DNA of 35,854 nt from Trichodesmium sp. MAG_R02 (GTDB lineage: Bacteria > Cyanobacteriota > Cyanobacteriia > Cyanobacteriales > Microcoleaceae). The translations under genes were made by a program, and so were the position numbers. Within the stretch, counting starts at the first letter, position 1; each line of letters starts with the position of its first letter. Location: positions 1 to 35,854 of the forward strand of contig JAKQYE010000035.1 of NCBI GenBank assembly GCA_023356605.1, in the 5' to 3' direction. Shown here in pieces: positions 1-8,665 of the stretch. The notes under the pieces were generated by a model. It worked only from the letters and a program-made list of their open reading frames with translations. It was not told the origin of the DNA and made no database searches.

Positions 1-296
1 CTGGTATGAGTCCAGAAGAATTAGAAATTGCCGATCGCCGTGCCATAGCATTGCAAGATGAAAAAGGAAAAATTACTTATGCTGAAGAAAAAGGAAGGCA
101 AGAAGGAAGACAAGAAGGAAGAAAAAATGAGGCCATCGCCTTCATAATGCGTCTACTGAAAAAGCGCTTTGGGGAACTTTCACTAAAAATGATTAGCAAA
201 ATTGAAAATTTAACTATTGAAAAGTTAGAAAATTTGGGAGAAGACTTCTTAGATTTTAATAACATAACTGATTTAGAAAATTGGTTGAATCAGTAA
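1..296 (+). CDS. C-terminal part of an Rpn/PD-(D/E)XK transposase-like protein (DUF4351 tail), 5' end outside window
   Basis: The frame is open to the left edge of the window, so the first ATG at 6 is probably internal and the true start lies upstream. What remains reads SPEELEIADRRAIALQDEKG, then a charged Gly-Arg-Gln repeat linker, then a module with the pattern RLLKKRFGEL...IENLTIEKLENLGEDFLDF...LENWL. That tail is typical of the DUF4351 domain found at the C-terminus of cyanobacterial Rpn-like (recombination-promoting nuclease / PD-(D/E)XK) proteins. The catalytic domain would be upstream and cannot be inspected here. Such genes are numerous in filamentous cyanobacteria and are often transposon-associated; whether this copy is intact is unknown. 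Confidence 0.7.
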   Translation, partial: GMSPEELEIADRRAIALQDEKGKITYAEEKGRQEGRQEGRKNEAIAFIMRLLKKRFGELSLKMISKIENLTIEKLENLGEDFLDFNNITDLENWLNQ

Positions 297-553
297 TAAG
301 TATACCCTTATCCCTTAAGCCCTAATGTCGTCTTCGAAAAATCCCCAAAAATCATATTGCTTATGGGATAAGTGCCTGTGGAATTTTTTAAGATTATCAA
401 AAGCGATCGCCTCATCCAACCTCTTGGCCTTTTTCAACTAATTAGCCTGGTTCAACAATTGGCCAACCATAAAATAACCAATTTAATCCCTTTTCCTCAA
501 ATCCCATATTCTTCTTCATGGTATCTCTTGAAAAAGTTTTTCTTCCAGAGACA

Positions 554-1085
554 TCAAGCTTGGCAATTCCCGGTAAAAGTAGGCAAAACTCTTAGCAATA
601 TGACGCCTGAACTATCAACATTGGCGTTATCTCCCAATGGTTTGAGGAATATCCCCAAAGCGCCATTCCAATCTCTCGGCATTGAGTGACCGCAGTGCGG
701 AAATTTAAAATGCTTTGAGCCTCCTAAGTTTTGATGAACATGGCCGCACTTTGTACAGGTTTTGGAAGTATATTCCTCAATTACATCTATTACGGTTGCC
801 CCTGGTTTTAAACCATGGAACTTAAGAGTTTGTTTGAAACGATTATGTGCCCAATGAGTCCATTTCGCGAACTGTTTTTGAGTTTAATTTACGTTTCTTT
901 TTCCTTATTTGGCAACCATTTGGGATGACTAAAAAGTAGGAATAAAGATAACGCTCTTCCTCGGTTGTTAACCATTTTGCTACTTTTTTATGGACTTCAT
1001 CTATGAGGTTTTTGCACCTAATAAACAAGCTATTAATTTTCTGGCTTATTCGGTGTCTAAGGAAAACACTAAGATTGACTCCTTG
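554..1085 (-). pseudogene. TnpB (IS200/IS605-family OrfB) C-terminal relic, frameshifted
   Basis: On the minus strand one frame reads CKNLIDEVHKKVAKWLTTEE and continues to KRKLNSKTVREM. A frameshift near 860 moves the reading to WAHNRFKQTLKFHGLKPGA, followed by TVIDVIEEYTSKTCTKCGHV and PHCGHSMPRDWNGALGIFLK. These are the last helices, the RuvC-like C-terminal block and the zinc ribbon (CxxC...CxxC, second knuckle damaged to PHCG) of cyanobacterial TnpB. The N-terminal half is missing and rnz ends at 1093, directly upstream on the same strand. It is a dead fragment with no detectable terminal hairpins. Nothing recognisable is seen in 297-553. Confidence 0.8.
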
Positions 1086-1092
1086 TCAATAC

Positions 1093-2040
1093 CTACAACT
1101 TAGAAATTCCATTCCATCTGGGAATCTCATAACTTAGAAAATCATAAGCCATATCAGTATTAGGAAAAATAGCCCGTGCCTCCAGTAGCAAATCATCCAA
1201 CAAAATCGGATTTCCAGGAGCATATCTAGGACTAAAATGAGTCATCATCAAATGCTTAACACCTGCAGCCAAAGCCACCTGTGCCGCCATAGTCGAAGTA
1301 GAATGCAATCTTTGAAAAGCCATCTCAGCATCCTGATGAGAAAAAGTAGCCTCATGAACAAGTAAATCTGCCCCTTGTGCCAATTCCACTGCCCCATCAC
1401 AAAACACAGTATCAGTACAATAAACAAACTTCCGGCCGATTTTGGGAGCCCCACATAAATCAGTCCCATTAATTTTCCTTCCATCAGACAAAGTAACCAA
1501 CTGACCCTGTTTTAACTTCCCATAGATAGGCCCAGGGGGAATCCCTAAAGCCCTTGCCTTTTCCACATTAAAATGCCCAGGGCGATCCTTTTCCGTTACC
1601 CGATAACCAAAAGCAGTAACCCGATGCTTCAAATAACCACAACTAACAACATACTCATCATCCTCATAAATCACACCAGGCCTACTCTTATAAATTTTAA
1701 TTGGATAAGCCAAATGAGTCTGAGAATATCGAAGACCAGCTTGAAGATAATCTTCTAAGGCAGGTGGACCATATAGAGTAACATTTTTAACATTTCCCCC
1801 CAAACCACAACTAGCTAACAACCCCATCAAACCAAAAACATGGTCTCCGTGCATATGAGTAACAAAAATACGACTGAGTTGACTAACTTTAAGTTCACTG
1901 CGCAGAAATTGATGTTGAGTCCCTTCACCACAATCAAACAACCATAACTCAGGCCGTTGAGACAGACGTAAAGCAATACTTGAAACATTACGCCCTCGCG
2001 TGGGGACACCAGAACTGGTTCCTAGAAAAGTTATCTGCAA
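1093..2040 (-). CDS. rnz: Ribonuclease Z (tRNase Z), tRNA 3' endonuclease
   Basis: Encodes 315 aa, the usual length of the short (ElaC-type) tRNase Z. This is a metallo-beta-lactamase-fold zinc endonuclease that trims 3' trailers from tRNA precursors in the cytoplasm. The protein opens with [20 protein letters not shown], the standard N-terminus, and carries the zinc motif HMHGDH near residues 63-68. Further metal-site features are FVYCTDT in the middle, [15 protein letters not shown] (the family's HEATF block) and MTHFSPRY near the C-terminus. No frameshift or missing catalytic residue is visible. It stands alone: a TnpB relic lies just downstream and a 720-bp non-coding stretch upstream. 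Confidence 0.95.
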   Translation of the reverse strand: MQITFLGTSSGVPTRGRNVSSIALRLSQRPELWLFDCGEGTQHQFLRSELKVSQLSRIFVTHMHGDHVFGLMGLLASCGLGGNVKNVTLYGPPALEDYLQAGLRYSQTHLAYPIKIYKSRPGVIYEDDEYVVSCGYLKHRVTAFGYRVTEKDRPGHFNVEKARALGIPPGPIYGKLKQGQLVTLSDGRKINGTDLCGAPKIGRKFVYCTDTVFCDGAVELAQGADLLVHEATFSHQDAEMAFQRLHSTSTMAAQVALAAGVKHLMMTHFSPRYAPGNPILLDDLLLEARAIFPNTDMAYDFLSYEIPRWNGISKL

Positions 2041-2399
2041 AACCTAAAACTTCCTCAATAAAGTGATATTACCTTAGGCCAACTTGACAGTATGGCTTAA
2101 GCTTTTTGTTTCCTAGTCCCGGTATCCCATCAGATTCCACGAACTTTTTTTAGGAATAATGTGATTATTTTCTTCATTTTAATGAAAAATTGGAGTAAGT
2201 GATCATCCTTACAGAATAGCTTTTCTACAATATTTCTCAAGCTAATAATCTGATATGTTAAAGCGTTGCAGTTAAATTCTATGTGTATTGAGATTAGAGA
2301 TTACCTCAAACTATTGTATTTATTCTGACTTTTTTTATATTAATTATCTCAAATTTGACACTTTACCATCACTACTGTGCGGTACAACAAATAACCTTC

Positions 2400-2610
2400 T
2401 ATAATGATACAGGCGGGGGCTTTCTGCCTCTCAAATCTCTTCAGGTCTTAAAGTTGCTCCCAAGTTAAGTCCCTAACCCGACGGCCATCCTAGATAATGC
2501 TTGGCCAACAGCCAATATCATTTATAATTTCCTTAATGTCGCGATCATAGTGAATCGCAAATTTAGAACAGTATCACTCTCTTGCCCTAGAGTAATTTTT
2601 ATAAAATGTC
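2400..2610 (-). pseudogene. Heavily decayed TnpB C-terminus in the rnz-spoIID spacer
   Basis: In the 2041-2759 spacer the minus strand contains YCSKFAIHYDRDI, which resembles the second zinc knuckle and the 'DRD(I/V)NA' block of TnpB. After a frameshift it reads ILAVGQALSRMAVGLG, like the conserved C-terminal tail of that family, with several stops. The family assignment rests on this short match only. No other gene or RNA was recognised in 2041-2400 or 2610-2759. Confidence 0.4.
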
Positions 2611-2759
2611 CCCAATTTGAGATAGGATTCAAACTAGGGAAATATCAGTTAATTTTGATTAACTTATGACCATACCACATCTACTCCATACTCTAATTGT
2701 CTCACTGACTCTCCCTAGTTAGCATCCAACCTTGAGATAAAATCAAAAAAATCAAAAAT

Positions 2760-3926
2760 ATGAGTTCTGGATTACTGTTTATTTCTTTTATTACTCGTAC
2801 TACTAAGCCACTAAAACGCTATTGGTGGACATCTATTCTTGGGTGGGCACTAATGATAACCCCTGCCCAAGGCTCCCTAGTATTGCGAATTGCCATTCAA
2901 GAAGGGGTGAAACAAGTTCAAATAGGAAGTTCTACCAAAGCAATAGTTAGAGACACTACAGGTAGAGCAATTGGCGAATTAACCCCAAATAAAGGCTTTG
3001 CAGCAGAACTCCAATCAGGAAAAGTAGCTTTGGCTAACTGGATATCAGGTCAAATGTGGATCGAGCCATCAGCAGAAGGTTATGTATGGATAGGCGATCG
3101 CTGGTATCGAGGTCGCACCCATATTATTCCCCACAAAGGAGGTATCACTGCTATAAATTATGTTAACATCGAAGAATATATCTATAGTGTCATTGGAGCA
3201 GAAATGAGCAGCAACTGGCCACAAGAAGCACTAAAAGCCCAGGCTGTTGCTGCTAGGTCTTACGCCCTGAAGAAACGTCAAGAAAATATTAACAATTTCT
3301 ATGACCTAGGTAATGACCAATCATGGCAAGTTTACAAAGGAATTAAAACAGAATCTCCAGGAACTTACACTGCTGTTGATGCTACCCAAGGCCAAGTACT
3401 TACCTACAATGGTCAAATTATTTTAGCTTTATTTCACTCATCCTCTGGAGGGCACACAGAGAATGTAGAGGATGTTTGGTCAAACTCACTGCCCTACCTT
3501 CGTGCTGTTCCTGACTTTGATCAAAATGCCCCGGTTTATCAATGGACTGAATCTTTTTCTCAAGCAGAACTAAAGCAAAGAATCTCAGGAGTGGGAAACA
3601 TCATCTCTATGATCCCTCAAACTACTACTCCTCATGGTAGTGTCATTACTATTAAAGTTTTAGGAGATACAGGGGTTAAAACTATTAAAGGCACAGATGT
3701 TACAAGTGCTCTAAACTTAAAAAGTACCAGATTTATTGTTATTGCCAAGAAAACTGAAGGTCAACAAGTTCCTACCAGTTTCCAGATTACAGGAAAAGGT
3801 TTTGGTCATGCTGTAGGAATGAGTCAATGGGGAGCCTACAATTTAGCTCGGAACGGATACAATTACCAACAAATCCTATTGTACTATTATCAAGGTGCGA
3901 CTTTAGCAAAAATCGACGTTCGATGA
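2760..3926 (+). CDS. SpoIID/LytB-domain protein (amidase-enhancer-like), exported
   Basis: 388 aa. Residues 1-38 hold a positively charged start, a hydrophobic stretch and an AQG-type cleavage region, so it is probably secreted or membrane-anchored. The SpoIID/LytB core is clear: EEYIYSVIGAEMSSNWPQEA followed by LKAQAVAARSYALKKR around residues 140-178, then the C-terminal block GFGHAVGMSQWGAYNLARNG with a final YYYQGA. SpoIID in Bacillus is a peptidoglycan lytic transglycosylase, and LytB stimulates an amidase. In non-sporulating cyanobacteria the domain is taken to act in cell-wall remodelling, but the substrate is not established. The gene is monocistronic in appearance; the ATG at 2760 follows an A-rich stretch with no strong Shine-Dalgarno. 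Confidence 0.85.
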   Translation: MSSGLLFISFITRTTKPLKRYWWTSILGWALMITPAQGSLVLRIAIQEGVKQVQIGSSTKAIVRDTTGRAIGELTPNKGFAAELQSGKVALANWISGQMWIEPSAEGYVWIGDRWYRGRTHIIPHKGGITAINYVNIEEYIYSVIGAEMSSNWPQEALKAQAVAARSYALKKRQENINNFYDLGNDQSWQVYKGIKTESPGTYTAVDATQGQVLTYNGQIILALFHSSSGGHTENVEDVWSNSLPYLRAVPDFDQNAPVYQWTESFSQAELKQRISGVGNIISMIPQTTTPHGSVITIKVLGDTGVKTIKGTDVTSALNLKSTRFIVIAKKTEGQQVPTSFQITGKGFGHAVGMSQWGAYNLARNGYNYQQILLYYYQGATLAKIDVR

Positions 3927-4267
3927 CATACTGGTTCATCAAACTGATATGAAATGCCACATTTATGTCTTTTGATTTAATGAGGCCTAATGTTTAACTG
4001 CTTTTAAATCCTCAGGGGTCTTGGAGTCCTAGCCATGTCGATGGAACAGTTCTTTATTCTATCTTTATAGGTGTTTTCACCCCTTCAAACCTAAAAATCA
4101 TCTGGTCAACCTCAATTAAATCCCTCATTTTGACTGACAAAGGCCATTTATACCTTTCCTTTAAAAGTTTAGTGGCCAACGAGTAGCACTACCACTTGAT
4201 GATTTATATCTAGCCTTATAACTCTGCAAAATTATCCTATAAACGATTTCATATTTTTAGACAACAA
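3927..4267. other. Non-coding spacer, no gene recognised
   Basis: 341 bp without a convincing gene, RNA or hairpin. A minus-strand frame reads LLKERYKWPLSVKMRDLIEV and continues for about 20 more residues before stops. It may be a transposase relic, but I could not assign a family. Confidence 0.5.
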
Positions 4268-4495
4268 ATGCAGAAGTGGGAATATATATTAGTAGAAGCA
4301 AGCCTTTATTCTTTTGGAGATAAGCTGATTAGTATATATGTAAACAGTAAAGAATGGCGAGAATGGAAAAACAAAACATTATACCAATTAGTTAATTATC
4401 TGGGTGATGAAGGATGGGAATTAATAACTTTTAGTCATAATTCAAAATCTGAGGATAAATACCTCGTATTTAAACGCCCTAAAATTACAATCTAA
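4268..4495 (+). CDS. Small DUF4177-like protein
   Basis: 75 aa, soluble, no signal peptide. The pattern QKWEYILVE at the start, LGDEGWELITF near residues 45-55 and YLVFKRP at the end is that of the small DUF4177/WEL-type proteins, which form a short beta-rich fold of unknown function. It lies in a spacer between two larger genes facing different ways and has no evident partner. ATG at 4268 is the only sensible start. The family is inferred from the WEY...GWEL...FKRP spacing alone. Confidence 0.6.
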   Translation: MQKWEYILVEASLYSFGDKLISIYVNSKEWREWKNKTLYQLVNYLGDEGWELITFSHNSKSEDKYLVFKRPKITI

Positions 4496-4531
4496 ATTAT
4501 GGATACTTCACAATTTAAACTAATAAATATT

Positions 4532-5881
4532 TTAAGTATCCGATTGATTTAATGTTCTTTCCCATTCGGCATCAATTTTATCTGTCTGTTCAGCTTCCTG
4601 TTCTATGAGATTCTTTTCCGTTGTATAAGCTAAATTTTGATTACTAATAATGGTTTCTTTGGCAAATTCTTTAGCATACTCAATTTTCCGATTTAGGAGA
4701 TTATTAGCCTGGTTTAAAGTCAGAGCTTTGTTTTGTCTTTGTTGATTACGTTCCTCAACTTTACTATTACGCCATTGCACCCAAAAATAACGAATTAATG
4801 GTAAGACTAAAAAACTAATACCATAAGCTAGTAACACAGGATATATAACTTCAACAAAAGCAATAAATCCCCTAATATTTTCTATCACTATATCATTTTC
4901 TAACAATGAACCTAAAACTAAAGCTCCAACAAAATTAACAGTACCTAATCCAATTGATAACATTATTTGACCCGAATTTGCGTCACTAAAACGCCAAGGT
5001 TTTTCCCTCAAATAAGCAGAAACTGGTTGAAAATACCACTCTTTTGATGTTTTTTGTAAATCCGGAAAGTGATACACAATTTGACCATGAGGACTAACTT
5101 CCGGGCGGCCATTGAAACGAGTTAACACTGGTAAAATATACTCCTCATATTCCAGAGCATATCCTTTTCCTAAATCATCTAAATAAGGAGCAATTTGTTC
5201 CGCAACTACCGCCCCTTTATTATTTTTAATTACAGTAGCGATCGCCTGCCAACGTTGCTCTTCTAAATTGTAATTAGGATTCCCATCTCCAAAAAGAAAA
5301 GAAAATATAGCTTCCAAAAAGTTCATCTCGTTTTCTTTACCTGGACTAGAATATTTATCTATTTGTCTTTGTTTTTTAATTTGATATCTATAGGGTTGAT
5401 CGTAGTATCCCCAATCAAACCACCAGAACCAATAAGGATTAAATCCAAACCGCGGCATAAATACCATCTTATCACAGGAGTTATTTCCCCCTTCACCTGA
5501 GTCATTTCGTTCATTACTTAAATTAATTGAAATAACAATAACAGCAATAGCAACCATTATAATTATTACAGAAAGTATCAACAAAATCCCAAAAGAAATT
5601 CTAATTATATAAAACAATATACGCCAAACTTTTTCCCACCATTCTCTTAATCTTAATCCCCAAAATTTATTGCGTAAAACACCTCTAAAATTATTGGGAA
5701 ATAAATAAGCAATTTCTCCTGATTCTGATACTTGTAAATGACCACCAGCATCTGTAGCTAAAGCTAATAGTCCTTGTTCGGCCACTTGGAAATCTAATCC
5801 AGCTTGAGCTACCACATCTCCTAGGGTAACACGGTAGTTTAAATTCTCCACAACTTTCATTATTTCAGGATTTGGATTCAT
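4532..5881 (-). CDS. Conserved multi-pass membrane protein with two winged-helix-like segments, function unknown
   Basis: 449 aa. Order of parts: a small globular segment (residues 1-65; GDVVAQAGLDFQVAEQGLLA then GEIAYLFP); a long hydrophobic stretch near 85-120; an aromatic-rich linker (PYWFWWFDWGYYDQPYRY) around 150-175; a second globular segment that echoes the first (YLDDLGKGYALEYEEYILPV then GQIVYHFPDLQ); two more membrane segments near 305-360; and a charged, probably coiled C-terminus rich in Glu and Gln. The echo 'G-(H/R)-x-x-V-S-x-x-G-(E/Q)-I-x-Y-x-F-P' in both globular parts suggests an internal duplication of a winged-helix-like unit. Similar proteins are, as far as I recall, conserved in cyanobacteria and plastid-bearing eukaryotes, but no biochemical role is known to me. 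Its 3' end faces the small gene ending at 4495. Confidence 0.7.
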   Translation of the reverse strand: MNPNPEIMKVVENLNYRVTLGDVVAQAGLDFQVAEQGLLALATDAGGHLQVSESGEIAYLFPNNFRGVLRNKFWGLRLREWWEKVWRILFYIIRISFGILLILSVIIIMVAIAVIVISINLSNERNDSGEGGNNSCDKMVFMPRFGFNPYWFWWFDWGYYDQPYRYQIKKQRQIDKYSSPGKENEMNFLEAIFSFLFGDGNPNYNLEEQRWQAIATVIKNNKGAVVAEQIAPYLDDLGKGYALEYEEYILPVLTRFNGRPEVSPHGQIVYHFPDLQKTSKEWYFQPVSAYLREKPWRFSDANSGQIMLSIGLGTVNFVGALVLGSLLENDIVIENIRGFIAFVEVIYPVLLAYGISFLVLPLIRYFWVQWRNSKVEERNQQRQNKALTLNQANNLLNRKIEYAKEFAKETIISNQNLAYTTEKNLIEQEAEQTDKIDAEWERTLNQSDT

Positions 5882-6165
5882 AAAATTACCTCAGACTTAA
5901 TTGACCTATTTATTTACTTAAATTATAGGCACAAAATTAATAATAGGTAAATATATCAAAAATCAATATTAATTCTGGGAGTAGAGAAATTGATTCTCTA
6001 TGCTCTCTATTTAACTATCTTCATATAAGATATTTAAAGTTCAATTTATAGAACCCAAAATTCTATAAGGAAACTACTGGGATAGGAAGAGCTTCGATAT
6101 ATAGATGGTTAATATAGATGGTTATCTCGCCAAAAATTGTCAGCAACTAAGGTAAAAAGTCGTCA

Positions 6166-6895
6166 AATGAAATTAGATTGGAAAGAATTAGAAAAAGATG
6201 TAAAACAAAATCCAGAGTCGAGCGTTGTCAGACAGAGCTAAAAAATTTGGAGTTAATCATACAGCTATATTTTATGCTTTAAAAAGAATGAATTTTCCTT
6301 CAAAACAAACTTCGTTATAGAGAAAGAAATAGAGAAGAAAGGATAAAATATTATCAGCTTTCCCTCGAAGTTTTATCAAAAAAATTGGAAGTAAAAGCCT
6401 TGTATTTATTGATGAATCAGGATTTGAAGGTAATCAAGACTGTATTTATGCCTGGTCAAAAAAAGGGAAAAAAGTTTATGGTGAGCAAGAGGGAAAACGA
6501 GGTAAAAGAGAAAATTTAGTAGTCGGGAGAAGAAAAAAGGAAAAAGATTTAATAGCAACAATTATATTTAAAGATATTTAAAGGAACCCTAAAAGCCGTG
6601 GGATTTGAACAATGGTTAGTTCAACATTTATTACCATCATTAAAAATTCCCAGTGTACTGCTGCATGGATAATTCACCAATTAAACACGAAAAAACGTTA
6701 TTAGAGAATTAGTAAAACCAGGGGTTCACCAATTACTATTTTGGCAAAAATACTCTCCTGATTTAAATGACATAGAACATTATTTTAGTGCATTAAAAAG
6801 AGCTAGAATGTATTCGCCTATCAATACATCTCTTGATGTAATTATTCGTAATTATTGTGCCAAATAGTGTCTCATTCTTATTCAAAATAACTATA
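6166..6895 (+). pseudogene. IS630-family transposase relic with its right terminal repeat
   Basis: Starting at the ATG at 6166, the three frames together give KLDWKELEKDVKQNP, AKKFGVNHTAIFYALKR (helix-turn-helix), VFIDESGFEGNQDCIYAWSK (first Asp of the DDE triad) and FWQKYSPDLNDIEHYFSALK (the SPDLN-IE block with the last Glu), ending RNYCAK at 6865. At least five frameshifts or stops make it inactive. The sequence after the stop, ending ...ATAACTATA at 6895, matches the terminal repeat of the MITE-A family defined in this window. The left end was not found. Confidence 0.85.
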
Positions 6896-6926
6896 ATTGT
6901 GGCAATTACTCTAAAAATGCTAGCCG

Positions 6927-8227
6927 ATGAAAGAAACAACCTTGTCTGCCTTATCTATGTGCTTTGAAAAGTGGTTTCAAAAATTTGATTATTAATGGAA
7001 AACTCTTGGCAAAAAAAGGAATTTCCTTATAATTTTGCCGGATTATTAGGAGAAAGTGAAAGGAAAAATATTGCTAAAATGAGTGACAATATTATCGGAT
7101 CTTCAGATTATAATATACATCATTTTATTAGCTATGCTAAATGGCAATAAAATTCGAGAAATGAGCATCGCTTACAGATTATAAATCAACATAATCAAAC
7201 TAGAATTAGAAATGGGTTGGTTCTTATTATTGACGATTATGGACATAGAAAAAGTAGTGATTTTACTGAGGTCGTTTACCGACAATATTTGGGAGAAATT
7301 GGTCAAACAGACAATGGGATAGTTATAGTTACAAGCCATTTATATGATGGAGTCAGAAGTCTCATTTTAGATCTTGAATTAAATCAAAGTTCATCATTTT
7401 TACCAGATGGAAAAGAAGATCAATAATTTGTAAAAAAACCTGAAGCACACACTCAAATTAATTTCCAAAACATTGTCAATAAAATATCGACCTGGTATAG
7501 TTTTAATGGATGGAGGTTATGGCAACAATTCCTCTTTTTTAGAGGAGCTAGAGAAACTATAACTCAACTATATAGGTAGTTTACCCCCGAATATAACTGT
7601 CGGTATTATCAATCAAAAAACAAGGTCTGATTAAGTTATAGTCATTTCCAATAAGAATGGAAAACTTTTTCTGCACCAAACGCGAGTTATAGCAATAAAT
7701 ACTTGTATCAATCTAAATTCAAATAACCATACATTATTTTTACCTCAAAAATATTTTCAAGAAATTACCTGAGAAAAAAATGCATCTAAAATAATTTTGG
7801 TAACGACTATAGAAGAAGAACTCGAAGCGATCGTCATGAATAGTAGTTATTGATTATTTAATCACAAATAAACGCTCTGGAAAATCTAACAGGAGAATGG
7901 CTCGTTAGAACATTTTCCAATAGAAACTATATTGAAAATTTTGGTAGAAAAGCTAAAGTATGTTTGGGTTTAGGAGAGTATAAAATAAGAAATAAAACCA
8001 GTCTCATTCGTCACTTTCTTTTATTTTTTACGGCCTCTAATTTCATTATTTATCTAGCAATTAATGGGAATACTTAAAAAAACTATGCTCAAAAACCTTT
8101 GACAAATTTTACAGAAACATGATTGAGTATTTCTCACAAGCATTTCTTAGAACTTTTTTTATTGGTTGCAAGAGCGTCAAGATATTTTTGCTCTGCATAA
8201 AGCAAATCTGGGATTGATTTGGGGATA
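6927..8227 (+). pseudogene. IS701-family transposase relic, split by a MITE
   Basis: Reads MKETTLSALSMCFEKWFQKF, NFAGLLGESERKNIAKMSDN, then IIDDYGHRKSSDF...GEIGQTDNGIVIVTSHLYDG, PGIVLMDGGYGNNSSFLEEL, EWLVRTFSNRNYIENFGRKA, TSLIRHFLLFFTASNF and finally WLQERQDIFALHKANLGLIW. These are successive blocks of the IS701 (DDE) transposase. Many stops and frameshifts break it, and MITE-A copy 7637-7731 sits between the second-Asp block and the Glu block. The largest open piece is 7217-7426. A poorly conserved stretch, 5882-6165, upstream of the IS630 relic holds nothing recognisable. Confidence 0.85.
7637..7731 (-). repeat. MITE-A copy 1 (95 bp), inserted in the IS701 relic
   Basis: Begins TATAGTCATT and ends with a decayed ACCATA. 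The core GGAAAACTTTTTCTGCACCA and the following AACGCGAGTTATAGCAA are the reverse complement of the copies at 17572 and 17792. It interrupts the IS701 transposase relic. Confidence 0.85.
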
Positions 8228-8665
8228 GACTCAGGTATAATTTTATGATTATAATAGATTGAGGTAACTTTATTTTACTTTTTTCCTAAAGTCCAGCTAT
8301 ACAAATATTGTAACGTATTTACATATTTATATTAAACTTTTCCTATTGATATTTGCTAAGTCAATAATTCTGGTATTTGATAATATATAAATCCTATTTT
8401 AGTTCTCATATTTTCCGATGGTTATTACATTTTAAAAAAAAATTGCATCAGAATCCAATTAAGCATAACCTTAATTTATATATCTATATATCTAAATATA
8501 ATTTGATTTTGAGTACATCCAGAAAAGTTGGGTATTCAAACTATAAACTCAAAAAAATTTTTGAATTTTAACTTAACTTACTTCCCTCAAAAAAGGAAGA
8601 ATAAAAGTTAAAAGCAAATGTTTAATATTATCTTATTCCCTATTCCCTATTCCTTCCTTGAATAA
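8228..8665. other. Spacer upstream of recN; heptamer repeat at 8633-8653
   Basis: Very AT-rich. A 64-codon open frame at 8377-8571 is almost entirely Lys/Asn/Ile/Tyr/Ser and looks like random AT-rich sequence, so it is not called. TATTCCC is repeated about three times at 8633-8653, a cyanobacterial-type short tandem repeat directly before recN; the recN ribosome-binding site is not obvious. Confidence 0.5.

Noticed and set aside
372-689. 105-codon plus-strand frame
   Set aside because: It is largely the antisense of the TnpB relic at 554-1085, whose minus-strand reading gives clear TnpB motifs.
3927-4267. Minus-strand frame LLKERYKWPLSVKMRDLIEV as a transposase relic
   Set aside because: Too short and not matched to a named family; kept only as a note.
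8377-8571. 64-codon frame upstream of recN
   Set aside because: The composition is almost only AT-rich codons, with no domain and no ribosome-binding site.
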